DNA of 61,626 nt from NCBI GenBank assembly GCA_017392525.1, contig JAFOVD010000028.1:1-61626 (forward strand). The letters run 5' to 3'. Source of the stretch: Lachnospiraceae bacterium (GTDB lineage Bacteria; Bacillota; Clostridia; Lachnospirales; Lachnospiraceae). The first letter of the stretch is position 1; every line of letters starts with the position of its first letter. The position numbers were made by a program, and so were the translations under genes. Below, one piece after another: positions 8,399-17,504 of this stretch. The notes under the pieces are model-generated. The model saw nothing but the letters and a program-made list of their open reading frames with translations. It ran no database searches and was not told the DNA's origin.

Positions 8399-8425
8399 GT
8401 ATCGGTATTTTCTATCTAAATATTA
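8399..8425 (-). promoter_or_regulatory. Sigma-28-like promoter of the flaG-fliD-fliS unit
   Basis: On the minus strand TAAT (8425-8422), 15 bases, ACCGATAC (8406-8399). The spacing is exact and the -10 keeps the CCGATA core. A second, weaker GGCGATAT at 8363-8370 has no matching -35 box. Confidence 0.72.
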
Positions 8426-8483
8426 ACACCTTTTTATAACTTTTTTTCATGAAATCCTGTATTTCCCATAAATTTAATAATTC

Positions 8484-8521
8484 TAAACAAAAAAAGCTCC
8501 TGTCAGTCTGACAGAAGCTTT
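8484..8521 (-). terminator. Rho-independent terminator after csrA
   Basis: On the minus strand an 11-bp stem (AGCTTCTGTCA with TGACAGGAGCT, loop GAC) is followed by seven T. It closes the flgM-to-csrA transcription unit. Confidence 0.93.
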
Positions 8522-8530
8522 TAGGTCTCA

Positions 8531-8746
8531 TTATAATAATTTCTTTAATGCATCCAATCCTTCTACATTCATGGAATCTTCATTTTCTTTCTGAATCTGG
8601 AGATAAATCTCTTTACGATAAACGGGAACTTCCTTAGGTGCGGAAATGCCGATTTTAACCTGATCTCCACGAATCTCTAAGATTGTAATCTCTGTATCAT
8701 TGTTGATTACCAGGGCTTCACCCTTTTTTCTTGTTAATGCTAACAT
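8531..8746 (-). CDS. csrA: Carbon storage / flagellin translation regulator CsrA
   Basis: CsrA is a small dimeric RNA-binding protein that masks ribosome binding sites by gripping GGA motifs. The protein reads MLALTRKKGEALVINND..., with the usual EIRGDQVKIGISAPKEVPVYRKEIY core. I prefer the ATG at 8746 (71 residues), which aligns with known CsrA starts; an in-frame GTG at 8755 would add three residues and overlap fliW. The ATG follows the fliW stop by one base, so the two are translationally coupled. Predicted targets in this window are the two flagellin leaders and perhaps flaG. Confidence 0.96.
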   Translation of the reverse strand: MLALTRKKGEALVINNDTEITILEIRGDQVKIGISAPKEVPVYRKEIYLQIQKENEDSMNVEGLDALKKLL

Positions 8747-8747
8747 A

Positions 8748-9212
8748 TTACTCACCCGCCTCCTCTTTTGCTTTTTTCAAAATATCGTAAATAGGGAAGC
8801 GTACCTCGTAGTCATCTTCTACGATGAGCTGTCCACCTCTTAATGTATCAGTGTTAATGATAATTGGTGCCTTTAAGTTTACAGACATCTGAGTAGGATC
8901 TGTCGGAACCTTAATTGTAACCAGCACATACGTGTTTTCCTCTGTCAGCTCCCCAAGCGGCAGAAGAAGTTCGTCATTAATTGTAGGATTATAGTCCGGC
9001 TTAATTATGATTGGAAGCACAACCGGTAACGCAAACTGCGGTTCGTCAATTGACTGAAACCACATAATCGTATCATGGTCATCACCCTTTTCCTCATCGT
9101 AAATCAACGTAAATTTCTTGAGGTCCGGAAATCCAACAATACCTTTATCCAGTGTGATGATTTTCTCATCCTGGATATCAATTTCCCCAAACAATCTTGT
9201 TTTAATTTTCAT
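8748..9212 (-). CDS. fliW: Flagellar assembly factor FliW, CsrA antagonist
   Basis: FliW binds CsrA and frees flagellin mRNA for translation; when flagellin builds up in the cytoplasm it takes FliW back, giving a homeostatic loop known from B. subtilis. The sequence starts MKIKTRLFGEIDI and has the KGIVGFPDLKKFTLI segment of the family. I place the start at the ATG at 9212 (154 residues), preceded by AAGGAGAAAAGGAG; an upstream start at 9245 has no such site and no family match. The fliW-csrA order is typical of Firmicutes. Confidence 0.96.
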   Translation of the reverse strand: MKIKTRLFGEIDIQDEKIITLDKGIVGFPDLKKFTLIYDEEKGDDHDTIMWFQSIDEPQFALPVVLPIIIKPDYNPTINDELLLPLGELTEENTYVLVTIKVPTDPTQMSVNLKAPIIINTDTLRGGQLIVEDDYEVRFPIYDILKKAKEEAGE

Positions 9213-9306
9213 GCTATTCTCCTTTTCTCCTTGCCTAAAATGCATACATGAAGCATTTCATAACTCTCTAAGTCTATTCTAGTCTATTTATTTTACGATT
9301 ACTACC

Positions 9307-10899
9307 TTAAATATAATTTAACAAGGATACCGAGCCAAGTTTTCCTGCTGCCTGTAAACTACTCTGGTATGCAGTATAAGCTGCCGTATACTTTAAGATT
9401 ATATCTGATAAATCCAAATCATCATTTGTGGACTGCAATTCCTGTACAGTCTCCTGCTGGTCATCCATTCTGCTCTTTGTAAGTGCAAGTTGATCACCCT
9501 TACATCCTACCTTTGTCTGTGCCAGACTGATTTCACTCAAATATGTATCTGCTTTGCCCAAGAATGTGCTGAACAGTTTCTGTAGATTATCGTCATAATA
9601 ATCTGCCTCCTTCTGTGTAGCACTTTCCCATTTCACGAGATTATCTTGAGCTTCAGTTGCAGCATATTCACTTTGAGTCTTCATTGCTGAAACTGTCGTT
9701 AACTTAGAATGCGCATTCACCGCTGAACTAACTGCATTTATCATGTCCTGAATATCCTGATAAATATCAGCGTCAAAAACATCTGATGCTTCAAGATTCA
9801 CGGCCAATGTCTGACGACTTGAAACGGTATAATTGATATCATAATTAATCTCTTCACCGTTGGCGTCATATTTTTCGTATGTAATCCAGTTTGCGCTATT
9901 CTGGTCTGATTCATCCACACAGTTGAAGTAATATTCCGGACGAAGCTCTCCGGCATTAAATCCTGTCTTTGTATAATTAACTTCAATCTTAGCACTGTCT
10001 GATTTTAAATCTGCAGCGATCTGATTACCAAGAATCAAATCTCCTGTAGACTTAATGTATACAATATCATTATCTCCTACTGTCTTCGCACTTGGTGTGT
10101 TAGCGGCAGCCCACTCGCTTTCATTGTTATATACCGTAAGTGTTCCTCCACCATTATTGGTAAGAGACACACTCTGAGATCCCGTTGACGCCGTTCCACT
10201 ATTCATAAGCTCATACTGGTTATCACCAATCTTAATATATTCCAAAGTATCTGCATCTGAACCATTGTAGGATAATCTCAAACGATTATATTCTGTACGT
10301 GTCATATCGCCCATATTTGCATCCTGATATGTTGTACTGTTAGTCTGCTCCAATGTCGTAGGAAGTGTTACCTCTCCATTGAAATAACGATACGATGAAA
10401 TATCAGATGCACTAAATGTCTCTGTAATATTGTACTTTGTATCTAACTCATTATCTGTAAATGTCAGAGACTTATCTGTTCTATAACCAGTAAACACTGT
10501 TCTACCGGCATAGTCTGCATTCCCCTCTTCATAGAGCTGTTCCTGAAGGGACTTTAACTGCGTTAAAATCGTATTACGGTCATCCTGTGTGAGGGTACCA
10601 TTGGCTCCCTTATCACATAATGTTCTAAAATCCGTAATAATGGACTTCATATTCGTAATAGCTGTCTCTGTAACATCCAGCCAAGATTCCGCATCCGGAA
10701 TATTCTTCTTATAATACTGATCAATCTGGCTGAGCTGTGTACTCAGACGAAGGGAACGGATTGCCGTTACCGGATCTTCGGAAGGGCGACTGATCTTCTT
10801 CTGAGTTGTCATCTGCTTATTTGTCTTATCTACCTGAACCTTTGTGCCATTGATGTTTGAAGCGGAATTCTTCAAAATCATATTATTTGTAACACGCAT
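9307..10899 (-). CDS. flgL: Flagellar hook-filament junction protein FlgL (HAP3)
   Basis: The 530-residue protein begins MRVTNNMILKNS and continues with the flagellin-like helix KISRPSEDPVTAIRSLRL, and closes with a flagellin-like C-terminal helix (LQSTNDDLDLSDIILKYTAAYTAYQSSLQAAGKL in outline). FlgL bridges the hook-associated protein FlgK and the filament. It is longer than the ~300 residues of B. subtilis or E. coli FlgL; the additional ~200 residues (about 150-370) are a Thr/Asn/Asp-rich middle that likely forms outward domains. It lies 12 bases after flgK copy 2. Confidence 0.95.
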   Translation of the reverse strand: MRVTNNMILKNSASNINGTKVQVDKTNKQMTTQKKISRPSEDPVTAIRSLRLSTQLSQIDQYYKKNIPDAESWLDVTETAITNMKSIITDFRTLCDKGANGTLTQDDRNTILTQLKSLQEQLYEEGNADYAGRTVFTGYRTDKSLTFTDNELDTKYNITETFSASDISSYRYFNGEVTLPTTLEQTNSTTYQDANMGDMTRTEYNRLRLSYNGSDADTLEYIKIGDNQYELMNSGTASTGSQSVSLTNNGGGTLTVYNNESEWAAANTPSAKTVGDNDIVYIKSTGDLILGNQIAADLKSDSAKIEVNYTKTGFNAGELRPEYYFNCVDESDQNSANWITYEKYDANGEEINYDINYTVSSRQTLAVNLEASDVFDADIYQDIQDMINAVSSAVNAHSKLTTVSAMKTQSEYAATEAQDNLVKWESATQKEADYYDDNLQKLFSTFLGKADTYLSEISLAQTKVGCKGDQLALTKSRMDDQQETVQELQSTNDDLDLSDIILKYTAAYTAYQSSLQAAGKLGSVSLLNYI

Positions 10900-10911
10900 G
10901 CCTTACCCTCC

Positions 10912-12882
10912 TTAAACTCCAGTCTGTGTAATTAATCTGTCATACATTTCCGCCAGTACGGAAATGCACTTGGATGACAGATTATAGGCATTCTGGAATT
11001 TTACCAAATTGATTGCTTCTTCATCCTCATCTACGCCGGAAATACTCGTTCTCTGATCGTCGATGCTCTTTCTTATATTTGTATAATTTTCAAGGAATAC
11101 TGAACATTCCTGTCCATCTACTGTGATGTCTGAGTATATACACTGAAGGAATTTATCTCCACCATATCCTCTATGAATAATTGTATCTGATTTAAGCTCT
11201 AACAGCTGATCTACAATATCAAATGTATCAACACCGGTAGGATGATTCGGATCCGATGTCTGTGTTGACATAATCTGTGGATTTTCCTGTGTCGCCTGTG
11301 CAACGTCACAATTCAATGCTGTCAGAAGATAGTACGTATCATATTTTCCTGTAGATGTTGTTGAACCCGCTTTTTCTGCGGTCTCTGCATCACTATAAAA
11401 TGTCATAGACTTCTTTTCTGTTGTCGGATCGTCATCTGTATCTCCTGAATCATTTCCTGTTGTGGATACAAACTTTTTATTTGTAGAATCATACGCCAGT
11501 TCATGGAATTCATCGGAAAAATCAAATTCTCCACCATTCACTTTATCGTCTGCCACAAAGAAAGCTCCCATCTTCTTGCCGGTCTGATCATATCCGCACT
11601 CTTCAGTATCGTTGAATTTCTTTGCCAAAGAACGTAAGAATGTATTCAGCTGATTCTGATAATAAGGTATACCCTTATAAGACACATTCTCTCCGACATA
11701 AGCATTGCCGCCACTTAATCTATTTGCTGCAGTATCTGTGATTGCTTCCTTTAGGAGGAAAGTGTAACTTTCAATATTTCCATCTGCATCCGTTACAGCT
11801 GAAAAACCATCATATGCATACTCTGTATTTCCTACAGTAAGCACACCCTGTTTTGCCATATTCATGCTGGAAATACTGGTGATACTCGGATTTGCAACTG
11901 TGATGGATGTAGTAGTTGCACCGGAAACCTTACCTGTAAGATTTTCTCCATTATTACCATCACGAATCTGAAATAACGCGCGAAGTGCTCCCGTCATATT
12001 CTTACCGTTAATATTCAATGTCGCTCCGGAATCACTCCAGGCCACATCATACAATCCGTCAATATCGCTCTGGTTATCATGCTCGCTACGAGTTGTGGTG
12101 GTTAATGTATTGTAGTTATATGTATCTACCAATAAACGACCGTTAAACTTTACGGTATACAGTGTAGCTCCCGTGTCCATATCCGGATAATTGGAATTGG
12201 TAACCTTTTCTTCGTTAACCTGAACAGGAATAATCTCTGACAATTCATCCACCAGAAGCGCTCTTTCATCACGAAGTTCGTTGGCATGTCCGCCTTCCAT
12301 TTCAATTACATTGATCTGCTTATTAAGCTGAGCAATCTTCTCAGCAATAGAATTCACGTTATCTACCGTGGTTTTGATTTCATCATTGATTGTGCTCTGC
12401 AGTTCCTGTAACTGATTTGCCATAGTATTGAAATATGTCATAAGCTCTTTCGCATCGCTGATGAACTCATTTCTAACTGAACTATCTCCCGCATTGTCAG
12501 AAAGAGAATCCAATGCATTGAACAGCTTTGCATAAATTGTAGAAAAACCTTCTACTGTTGAGCTATCTGTAAAATAGTTTTCAATCTGGGTCATATAATA
12601 GACCTTCTTATCGAACTCTCCGTATTTCGACTGATTGTTCCAGTATTTTTCATCATAATACTGGTCACGAAGCTGAGTAACCGACTTTGCAGTTACACCT
12701 GTTCCGGTTGTTCCATAACGCTGAAATACGCGAAGAGAAGAGGATGCTTCAAGATTTGTAACCTGCTTGGAGTATCCGTCTGTCTGTACATTAGAAATGT
12801 TATTTGCTGTTGTATTGATAGACGCCTGAAATGCATTTAATCCAGATGCGCCAATTGTTAATCCAAAAAAAGTTGATGACAT
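10912..12882 (-). CDS. flgK: Flagellar hook-associated protein FlgK, copy 2 (HAP1)
   Basis: This 656-residue FlgK paralogue has the rod/hook family N-terminus (FGLTIGASGLNAFQASINTTANNISNVQTDGYSKQ) and the matching C-terminus (EEAINLVKFQNAYNLSSKCISVLAEMYDRLI). FlgK sits at the hook end and with FlgL forms the junction. The middle contains a large variable insert (about 260-540). Residue identity to copy 1 is clear at both ends but low in between. It follows copy 1 after 95 bases that contain a hairpin, so expression of the two could differ. Confidence 0.94.
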   Translation of the reverse strand: MSSTFFGLTIGASGLNAFQASINTTANNISNVQTDGYSKQVTNLEASSSLRVFQRYGTTGTGVTAKSVTQLRDQYYDEKYWNNQSKYGEFDKKVYYMTQIENYFTDSSTVEGFSTIYAKLFNALDSLSDNAGDSSVRNEFISDAKELMTYFNTMANQLQELQSTINDEIKTTVDNVNSIAEKIAQLNKQINVIEMEGGHANELRDERALLVDELSEIIPVQVNEEKVTNSNYPDMDTGATLYTVKFNGRLLVDTYNYNTLTTTTRSEHDNQSDIDGLYDVAWSDSGATLNINGKNMTGALRALFQIRDGNNGENLTGKVSGATTTSITVANPSITSISSMNMAKQGVLTVGNTEYAYDGFSAVTDADGNIESYTFLLKEAITDTAANRLSGGNAYVGENVSYKGIPYYQNQLNTFLRSLAKKFNDTEECGYDQTGKKMGAFFVADDKVNGGEFDFSDEFHELAYDSTNKKFVSTTGNDSGDTDDDPTTEKKSMTFYSDAETAEKAGSTTSTGKYDTYYLLTALNCDVAQATQENPQIMSTQTSDPNHPTGVDTFDIVDQLLELKSDTIIHRGYGGDKFLQCIYSDITVDGQECSVFLENYTNIRKSIDDQRTSISGVDEDEEAINLVKFQNAYNLSSKCISVLAEMYDRLITQTGV

Positions 12883-12934
12883 ATATTCACCTATGCTTTC
12901 TTATATCATTGCCTTACATGTCCTATATCGACAT

Positions 12935-12968
12935 AAACGCCGGATTTCTAAACCCGAAATCCGACGTT
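12935..12968 (-). terminator. Hairpin between the two flgK genes, possible weak terminator
   Basis: On the minus strand a 13-bp stem (AACGTCGGATTTC with GAAATCCGGCGTT, loop of seven) follows flgK copy 1 by ten bases. Only a poor T run (TTTATGT) follows it, so it may be partial readthrough, mRNA protection or a processing site rather than a full terminator. Confidence 0.55.
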
Positions 12969-12977
12969 TTCCTCATC

Positions 12978-14789
12978 TTATGCTCCAGTAGAAGTTAATA
13001 AATACTCAATCATAGAATTAACAACATTAATATATCTACTGCTTGCATTATAAGCATTCTGATATTTGATCATTGTTGTAAGTTCTTCATCAGAAGAAAC
13101 ACCAAATACCTGCTGACGATTTGCATCTACTGAATCCACTGTATTTGTCAGGGACTCTGTAGTCGCCTTGTAAATATTTCCATTCGTTCCCAGATTTCCA
13201 ACCAGTTTTGTGTATACACTCTGAAATGTTGTTGGTGTTCCATCATCCGGGTTCAGATAGAATGAATTGCTCGCCCATATCTGCTCTAACTTGGATGCCA
13301 GATCATAGTTGATACTATCCTCATCAGTTGCCTGCTTCCGGAATGGAATCAGGCTCTGGTTCTCTACCAAAGTACTATTTACAGACAAACTATTAATTGT
13401 ATAGTCCTTAGATGTATCTGTAACAGTATCCGGATCACCATCTTCTACCGCTTCTTCATTGTATACATAGACTGTTTCACCATTTACTGTCACCTCAGTA
13501 TATCTATCTGCTCCATTTCTGGAGAATAATTCTGCCGGCGGAAGTTTCTTATCCGATCCTACGGAACAATTCACAGAATCCAACACCTTTGTATCAGCAG
13601 TGATTGTAACTGAGTTTCCATCAGCATCTGTTCCGGTAATTGGATAGGAAATTGCTGCTGTATTTCCCAGGTTTGTCTGAAGTTCTGCGTACGTTACTGT
13701 TGGCGAAAACAAATTGTTAATAGAAGTAACGATACTGTGCACCAGGTTATCCAATTCTGCCTGCGCATTCATAATGACAGAATTACCAATACCTCTGTCA
13801 TATTTCATGGTATCATCGAATTCACTATTACTATTATCTTTCATCAAGTCCAGATAAGTCGCATAATGATCACCTCTTGCCAATAACAGTGCTTTTACTT
13901 CACCCTTGTCATTGTTGTTCATTGACTGAACATTACTTAAATCAAAAACATTATAATAATCGCCATTGTCAGGATCCGATAAAATGTCCCAATACGGAGT
14001 AACAAAGCCTGTGACTGCATCCTTGTAATTCTTTATCTCGTTATATCCAACTTCAGTAACGAAATACTGCCCCTCAATCTTGACCTTAACAATTCCGTCA
14101 AATGTTTCACTATAGGAAATGTTTGCCAAACCGGACAGTTCATCCAGATAATTATCACGCTCATCTCTTAGAGACGCAGCCGTTTCTACACCTGCTGCCT
14201 CAATACGCTGAATCTGAACATTGAGCTTTGTGATAGCCTTACCGATTTCATTAATTCGATCCACATCATTATTAATTTTTGTATTTATTGTAGTTTGGTA
14301 TTGTTTCAGACCGTCGTACACTGATTTCGCACGACTGATAAACAGTTCTGATTTCTGCACAACCAAATTCTGATTTGCACTGTCTGACGGATCCTTGGCA
14401 TATTCTGCGAATGCACTGTATAAATCCGAAAGAGCCGTTTTAAAATCAGCCCCATCCATCTCCTGTAAAAATGTCTCCACCTCGGAAGTTGCATCATACA
14501 AAGATGAATAGAAATTCTTTCTACTTGATTGTGTTCTATAAGATGCGTCTAAAAAAACATCCCTGGTATGCGTAACATCACCGATTGTAACACCAAGTCC
14601 TGTCTTCTGTTTGCTAATCGATGCATACTGCCCCGTGGATGTATAGTCTTTATCTGCATAAACGACCTGCTGGCGAACGTATCCAGTAGTGTTTACGTTT
14701 GCCATGTTGTTTGCTATTACATTTAAACCATTCTGAGAGTTCTGTAAGCCTGAAGCACCTACATATAAACTACCGAAACCATTTGCCAT
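12978..14789 (-). CDS. flgK: Flagellar hook-associated protein FlgK, copy 1 (HAP1)
   Basis: The 603-residue protein begins FGSLYVGASGLQNSQNGLNVIANNMANVNTTGYVRQ and ends with LTTMIKYQNAYNASSRYINVVNSMIEYLL, the FlgK terminal helices that pair in the D0 core. It follows flgN by 38 bases, the usual place of flgK. Two complete flgK genes side by side are unusual: either both build the junction, or one has taken another axial role. Confidence 0.94.
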   Translation of the reverse strand: MANGFGSLYVGASGLQNSQNGLNVIANNMANVNTTGYVRQQVVYADKDYTSTGQYASISKQKTGLGVTIGDVTHTRDVFLDASYRTQSSRKNFYSSLYDATSEVETFLQEMDGADFKTALSDLYSAFAEYAKDPSDSANQNLVVQKSELFISRAKSVYDGLKQYQTTINTKINNDVDRINEIGKAITKLNVQIQRIEAAGVETAASLRDERDNYLDELSGLANISYSETFDGIVKVKIEGQYFVTEVGYNEIKNYKDAVTGFVTPYWDILSDPDNGDYYNVFDLSNVQSMNNNDKGEVKALLLARGDHYATYLDLMKDNSNSEFDDTMKYDRGIGNSVIMNAQAELDNLVHSIVTSINNLFSPTVTYAELQTNLGNTAAISYPITGTDADGNSVTITADTKVLDSVNCSVGSDKKLPPAELFSRNGADRYTEVTVNGETVYVYNEEAVEDGDPDTVTDTSKDYTINSLSVNSTLVENQSLIPFRKQATDEDSINYDLASKLEQIWASNSFYLNPDDGTPTTFQSVYTKLVGNLGTNGNIYKATTESLTNTVDSVDANRQQVFGVSSDEELTTMIKYQNAYNASSRYINVVNSMIEYLLTSTGA

Positions 14790-14827
14790 GGTCTATTCCT
14801 CCTAATTCTTATGAGAGGCTCGGATAT

Positions 14828-15340
14828 CTATTGTTTTGCATCAAAGCCACCGCCGCCAAGTCTATCACCGGTATTATATCCGCTGCCATTGTAATTTGCA
14901 GTTTCCGGTGCCTGTCTTAAGCTACGAAACAGAGTGAGATCAAAATCGACCATTTCCATGGCCTGTTCCAGCAGAATCTGAATCTGATCATTCATAAAAC
15001 GCATTCGCTTTGCAGATTCCACCAATTCATCTCTTGCTTTTGTAAGTGCTGCCTGTTCTTTTGGCTGTTCCTTCAGTAACGCAATTAAATGCGTAACTGT
15101 CATGTCTTCACCATCGTGACCAAGCACTACAGCCATGTCTTTCAACACTTTCAGCCGGCGATTCTCCAGATTCTTTAACCCTGACGTGATTTCTTCTTCA
15201 CGAGAAGTCACCTGCTCCAATAGTTCCAACTTATTATGAACTATGGACTCACGCTTGTCGTCTGTAAGCGCAATAAGGGCGTCGTAACCAGCCTTTTCTT
15301 CTTCCATTGTCTCTAATAATTCATCCATTAAACTAGCCAC
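14828..15340 (-). CDS. flgN: Flagellar chaperone FlgN
   Basis: The 170-residue helical protein has the FlgN outline: MDELLETMEEEKAGYDALIALTDDKRESIVHNKLELLEQVTSREE, a long coiled-coil, then a Gly/Asn-rich tail. FlgN is the cytoplasmic export chaperone of FlgK and FlgL, whose genes follow. It lies between flgM (14 bases) and flgK, the canonical order. Confidence 0.93.
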   Translation of the reverse strand: MASLMDELLETMEEEKAGYDALIALTDDKRESIVHNKLELLEQVTSREEEITSGLKNLENRRLKVLKDMAVVLGHDGEDMTVTHLIALLKEQPKEQAALTKARDELVESAKRMRFMNDQIQILLEQAMEMVDFDLTLFRSLRQAPETANYNGSGYNTGDRLGGGGFDAKQ

Positions 15341-15354
15341 GATCGTCCCTCACT

Positions 15355-15633
15355 TTACAGCTCATTGTTATACTTTGCTAATAACACACTTGCGAAATCT
15401 CCGGTATTAACCTGATAATTGCCTGCCTCAATCTTCTGTTTCATATCGGCAACTTTATCTTCCCTGATATCCGAAGCTTCTGCGACTGCCTGTTTTGCGA
15501 CCTGAAGATCTCTGCCTGCAGATGACATCTGGAAAACGTCCTTTGCAGAACTAGTCTTCGCCGTACTGGTTGTCTTCGCTGTCTTATTTGCTGCATAAAT
15601 CTGAGCTACTTGATTGTAAGCCTCTATACGCAT
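15355..15633 (-). CDS. flgM: Anti-sigma-28 factor FlgM
   Basis: The 92-residue protein has a disordered Thr/Ser-rich N-terminal half and the FlgM C-terminal pattern (REDKVADMKQKIEAGNYQVNTGDFASVLLAKYNNEL in outline). FlgM binds sigma-28 and holds late flagellar genes off until the hook is finished and FlgM is exported. It is the first gene of the flgM-flgN-flgK-flgK-flgL-fliW-csrA unit and has a sigma-28-type promoter itself, giving feedback. Confidence 0.93.
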   Translation of the reverse strand: MRIEAYNQVAQIYAANKTAKTTSTAKTSSAKDVFQMSSAGRDLQVAKQAVAEASDIREDKVADMKQKIEAGNYQVNTGDFASVLLAKYNNEL

Positions 15634-15688
15634 AACGGCACTCTCCTTTCGTCCTTGAGCTTGAAGCCTTTTTTGGTTCTCAAACCAT

Positions 15689-15715
15689 ATATCGGAACCG
15701 ATTCACAAAAACTTA
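15689..15715 (-). promoter_or_regulatory. Sigma-28-like promoter of flgM
   Basis: On the minus strand TAAG (15715-15712), 15 bases, TCCGATAT (15696-15689). Only the last -35 base departs from TAAA. A weaker tandem candidate, TAAG-N15-TTCGATAT, lies at 15800-15826. The remaining bases of this 300-base gap are AT-rich and include the chemoreceptor promoter. Confidence 0.75.
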
Positions 15716-15850
15716 ACTATTTTTTGAAATTTTTTATTTTTTTATGAAAAAATTCCAATTAACAGCTATCTCACATTTTCATGTGTTGTTACATTTTTTA
15801 TATCGAACAAAACATGACTTTTCTTAACCCATGCTTTATCATTTTTTCAT

Positions 15851-15879
15851 TTCACAATTTTCATTTTAGATGTTAAGAT
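15851..15879 (+). promoter_or_regulatory. Sigma-A-like promoter of the chemoreceptor gene
   Basis: TTCACA (15851-15856), 17 bases, TAAGAT (15874-15879). The match is five of six and four of six. No sigma-28 box was found on this strand, so the chemoreceptor may be read by the housekeeping sigma factor. Confidence 0.5.
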
Positions 15880-15936
15880 TAATTTAGTTTAGTGTCTATT
15901 TTTCTAAAAAAATAAAAAATTGGGAGAATGAGTTTT

Positions 15937-17442
15937 ATGAACGAAAAACAATTCCGCTATGCTGATCGAGGAGAACAGCTTCATCGTATGAACCGCGCAA
16001 TGACAATTGGCTATTTCATCTACAATCTGGTAGTCATCATTGTATCTGTAATACAGATGAATATGGGCGAACTTTTTCCACTAAACGGCTATTTTCTAAT
16101 AGGATTAGCCATCTTCAATTCCATTGTATTATCAATCTTAATAAAGAAGGACCCGGAATCTGAAAAATTACGTTTCCGTGCCGCAATGATGCTAGTGTTT
16201 ACTACATTGTTCTCCGGCTTATGGCTCAATGCAATGTACCTTACTTATATGGGTCTCGTACCATTGGTTGGTTGTGTATTGTTCTATGATATGAGATTTA
16301 CCAAAATCACAACCATAATTTATTATATTGAAACCATTTTTATCTTCTTTGCTCAGCGTTTCATCCTAAACGGATATGACTTAGAGTCTCATGAAGATAT
16401 TAAAGCTATTATGAACCTTATTGTAATCACTGTATTCTGTCTGATTGTAATACTTGCCGAGAGGATCGCCTCTGATTTTCAGAATGATACCATGGACAAA
16501 TTAAAGCAGGATCAGGAGACATCCGACGCAATGCTTTCAGATGTTATGGAGGTTGCTTCTGAAGTCCGAAACGGCACCGAGCGTGCTATGGGATATATGA
16601 CAGAGTTATCCAACTCCTCCAGCACTGTTTCTGACGCAATGCGTAACATTTCAAACAGTACGTTACATACCGCTGAAAACATTACAGATCAGACTACTAT
16701 GACACAGAATATCCAAAATGGCATTGATACAACACTCGCCACTTCCGATAAAATGGTACTCGTAGCTAAAAAGTCTGAAGAATTAAACGCAAACAGCCTA
16801 CGAATGGTTGAACATATGAAGTCTCAAGGACGTACCATCGCAGATGCAAATGAAAATGTTGCTGATGCCATGGCTAAACTGCAAACCAGAGCTGAAGACG
16901 TCAAGGGAATTGCTGATACTATCTTTGCAATTTCATCAAAGACAAACCTTTTGGCACTAAACGCTTCTATTGAATCTGCCCGTGCCGGCGAGGCAGGACG
17001 TGGATTTGCCGTTGTTGCTGATGAAATTCGTGACCTTGCAGAGCAGACTCGTGCAGAAACCGAAAATATAGCTACGATTCTTGGTGAATTATCGGATCAT
17101 GCCAATGCCGCAGGCGAAGCTGTCAAAATTTCTGTTGACGCCACTCGCGCACAGAGCCAAATTATCAATGATGTCGCTGATAGTTTCGAAGAGATGAATA
17201 CCAATGTTCTTCATCTAGCAGACAGTATCAAGGACATTGATAATCAATTAAACACATTATCTGAAGAGAATAACCGTATTGTTGATTCCATTACACAACT
17301 CAGTGCAACCACGGAAGAAGTAACCGCCAGTGCACAGCAGGCCGATGAATTAACCGATACAAATAAAGAAAGCGCCGATCAGACGCAGGCCATGCTTCAG
17401 CGTATTTTAAATGTTGCCAAGAAGCTGGATCGATATCAATAG
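15937..17442 (+). CDS. Methyl-accepting chemotaxis protein with multi-span membrane sensor
   Basis: The C-terminal half is a cytoplasmic MCP signalling domain; its tip reads [40 protein letters not shown], the invariant CheA/CheW contact. The first ~190 residues are six hydrophobic segments with short loops rather than the usual two helices around an extracellular sensor, and no HAMP is obvious. The signal may therefore come from the membrane itself, such as proton motive force, a lipid-soluble compound or a membrane partner. I chose the ATG at 15937 (501 residues) because GGGAG sits ten bases before it; an ATG at 15928 would be too close. Confidence 0.93.
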   Translation: MNEKQFRYADRGEQLHRMNRAMTIGYFIYNLVVIIVSVIQMNMGELFPLNGYFLIGLAIFNSIVLSILIKKDPESEKLRFRAAMMLVFTTLFSGLWLNAMYLTYMGLVPLVGCVLFYDMRFTKITTIIYYIETIFIFFAQRFILNGYDLESHEDIKAIMNLIVITVFCLIVILAERIASDFQNDTMDKLKQDQETSDAMLSDVMEVASEVRNGTERAMGYMTELSNSSSTVSDAMRNISNSTLHTAENITDQTTMTQNIQNGIDTTLATSDKMVLVAKKSEELNANSLRMVEHMKSQGRTIADANENVADAMAKLQTRAEDVKGIADTIFAISSKTNLLALNASIESARAGEAGRGFAVVADEIRDLAEQTRAETENIATILGELSDHANAAGEAVKISVDATRAQSQIINDVADSFEEMNTNVLHLADSIKDIDNQLNTLSEENNRIVDSITQLSATTEEVTASAQQADELTDTNKESADQTQAMLQRILNVAKKLDRYQ

Positions 17443-17462
17443 ACACTATTTTGACATTAATA

Positions 17463-17494
17463 AGAGGCAGGGAATCCTAGGATTTCCTGCCTCT
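17463..17494. terminator. Bidirectional terminator between chemoreceptor and thiT
   Basis: AGAGGCAGG(G)AATCC and GGATTTCCTGCCTCTT pair in a long GC-rich stem. T-rich sequence follows on the plus strand, and the convergent genes on both sides end within 25 bases. Confidence 0.85.
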
Positions 17495-17504
17495 TTATGT
17501 TTCA

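Noticed and set aside
15800-15826. Second sigma-28-like sequence upstream of flgM.
   Set aside because: The -10 is TTCGATAT with two departures and a better promoter lies 110 bases closer to the gene.
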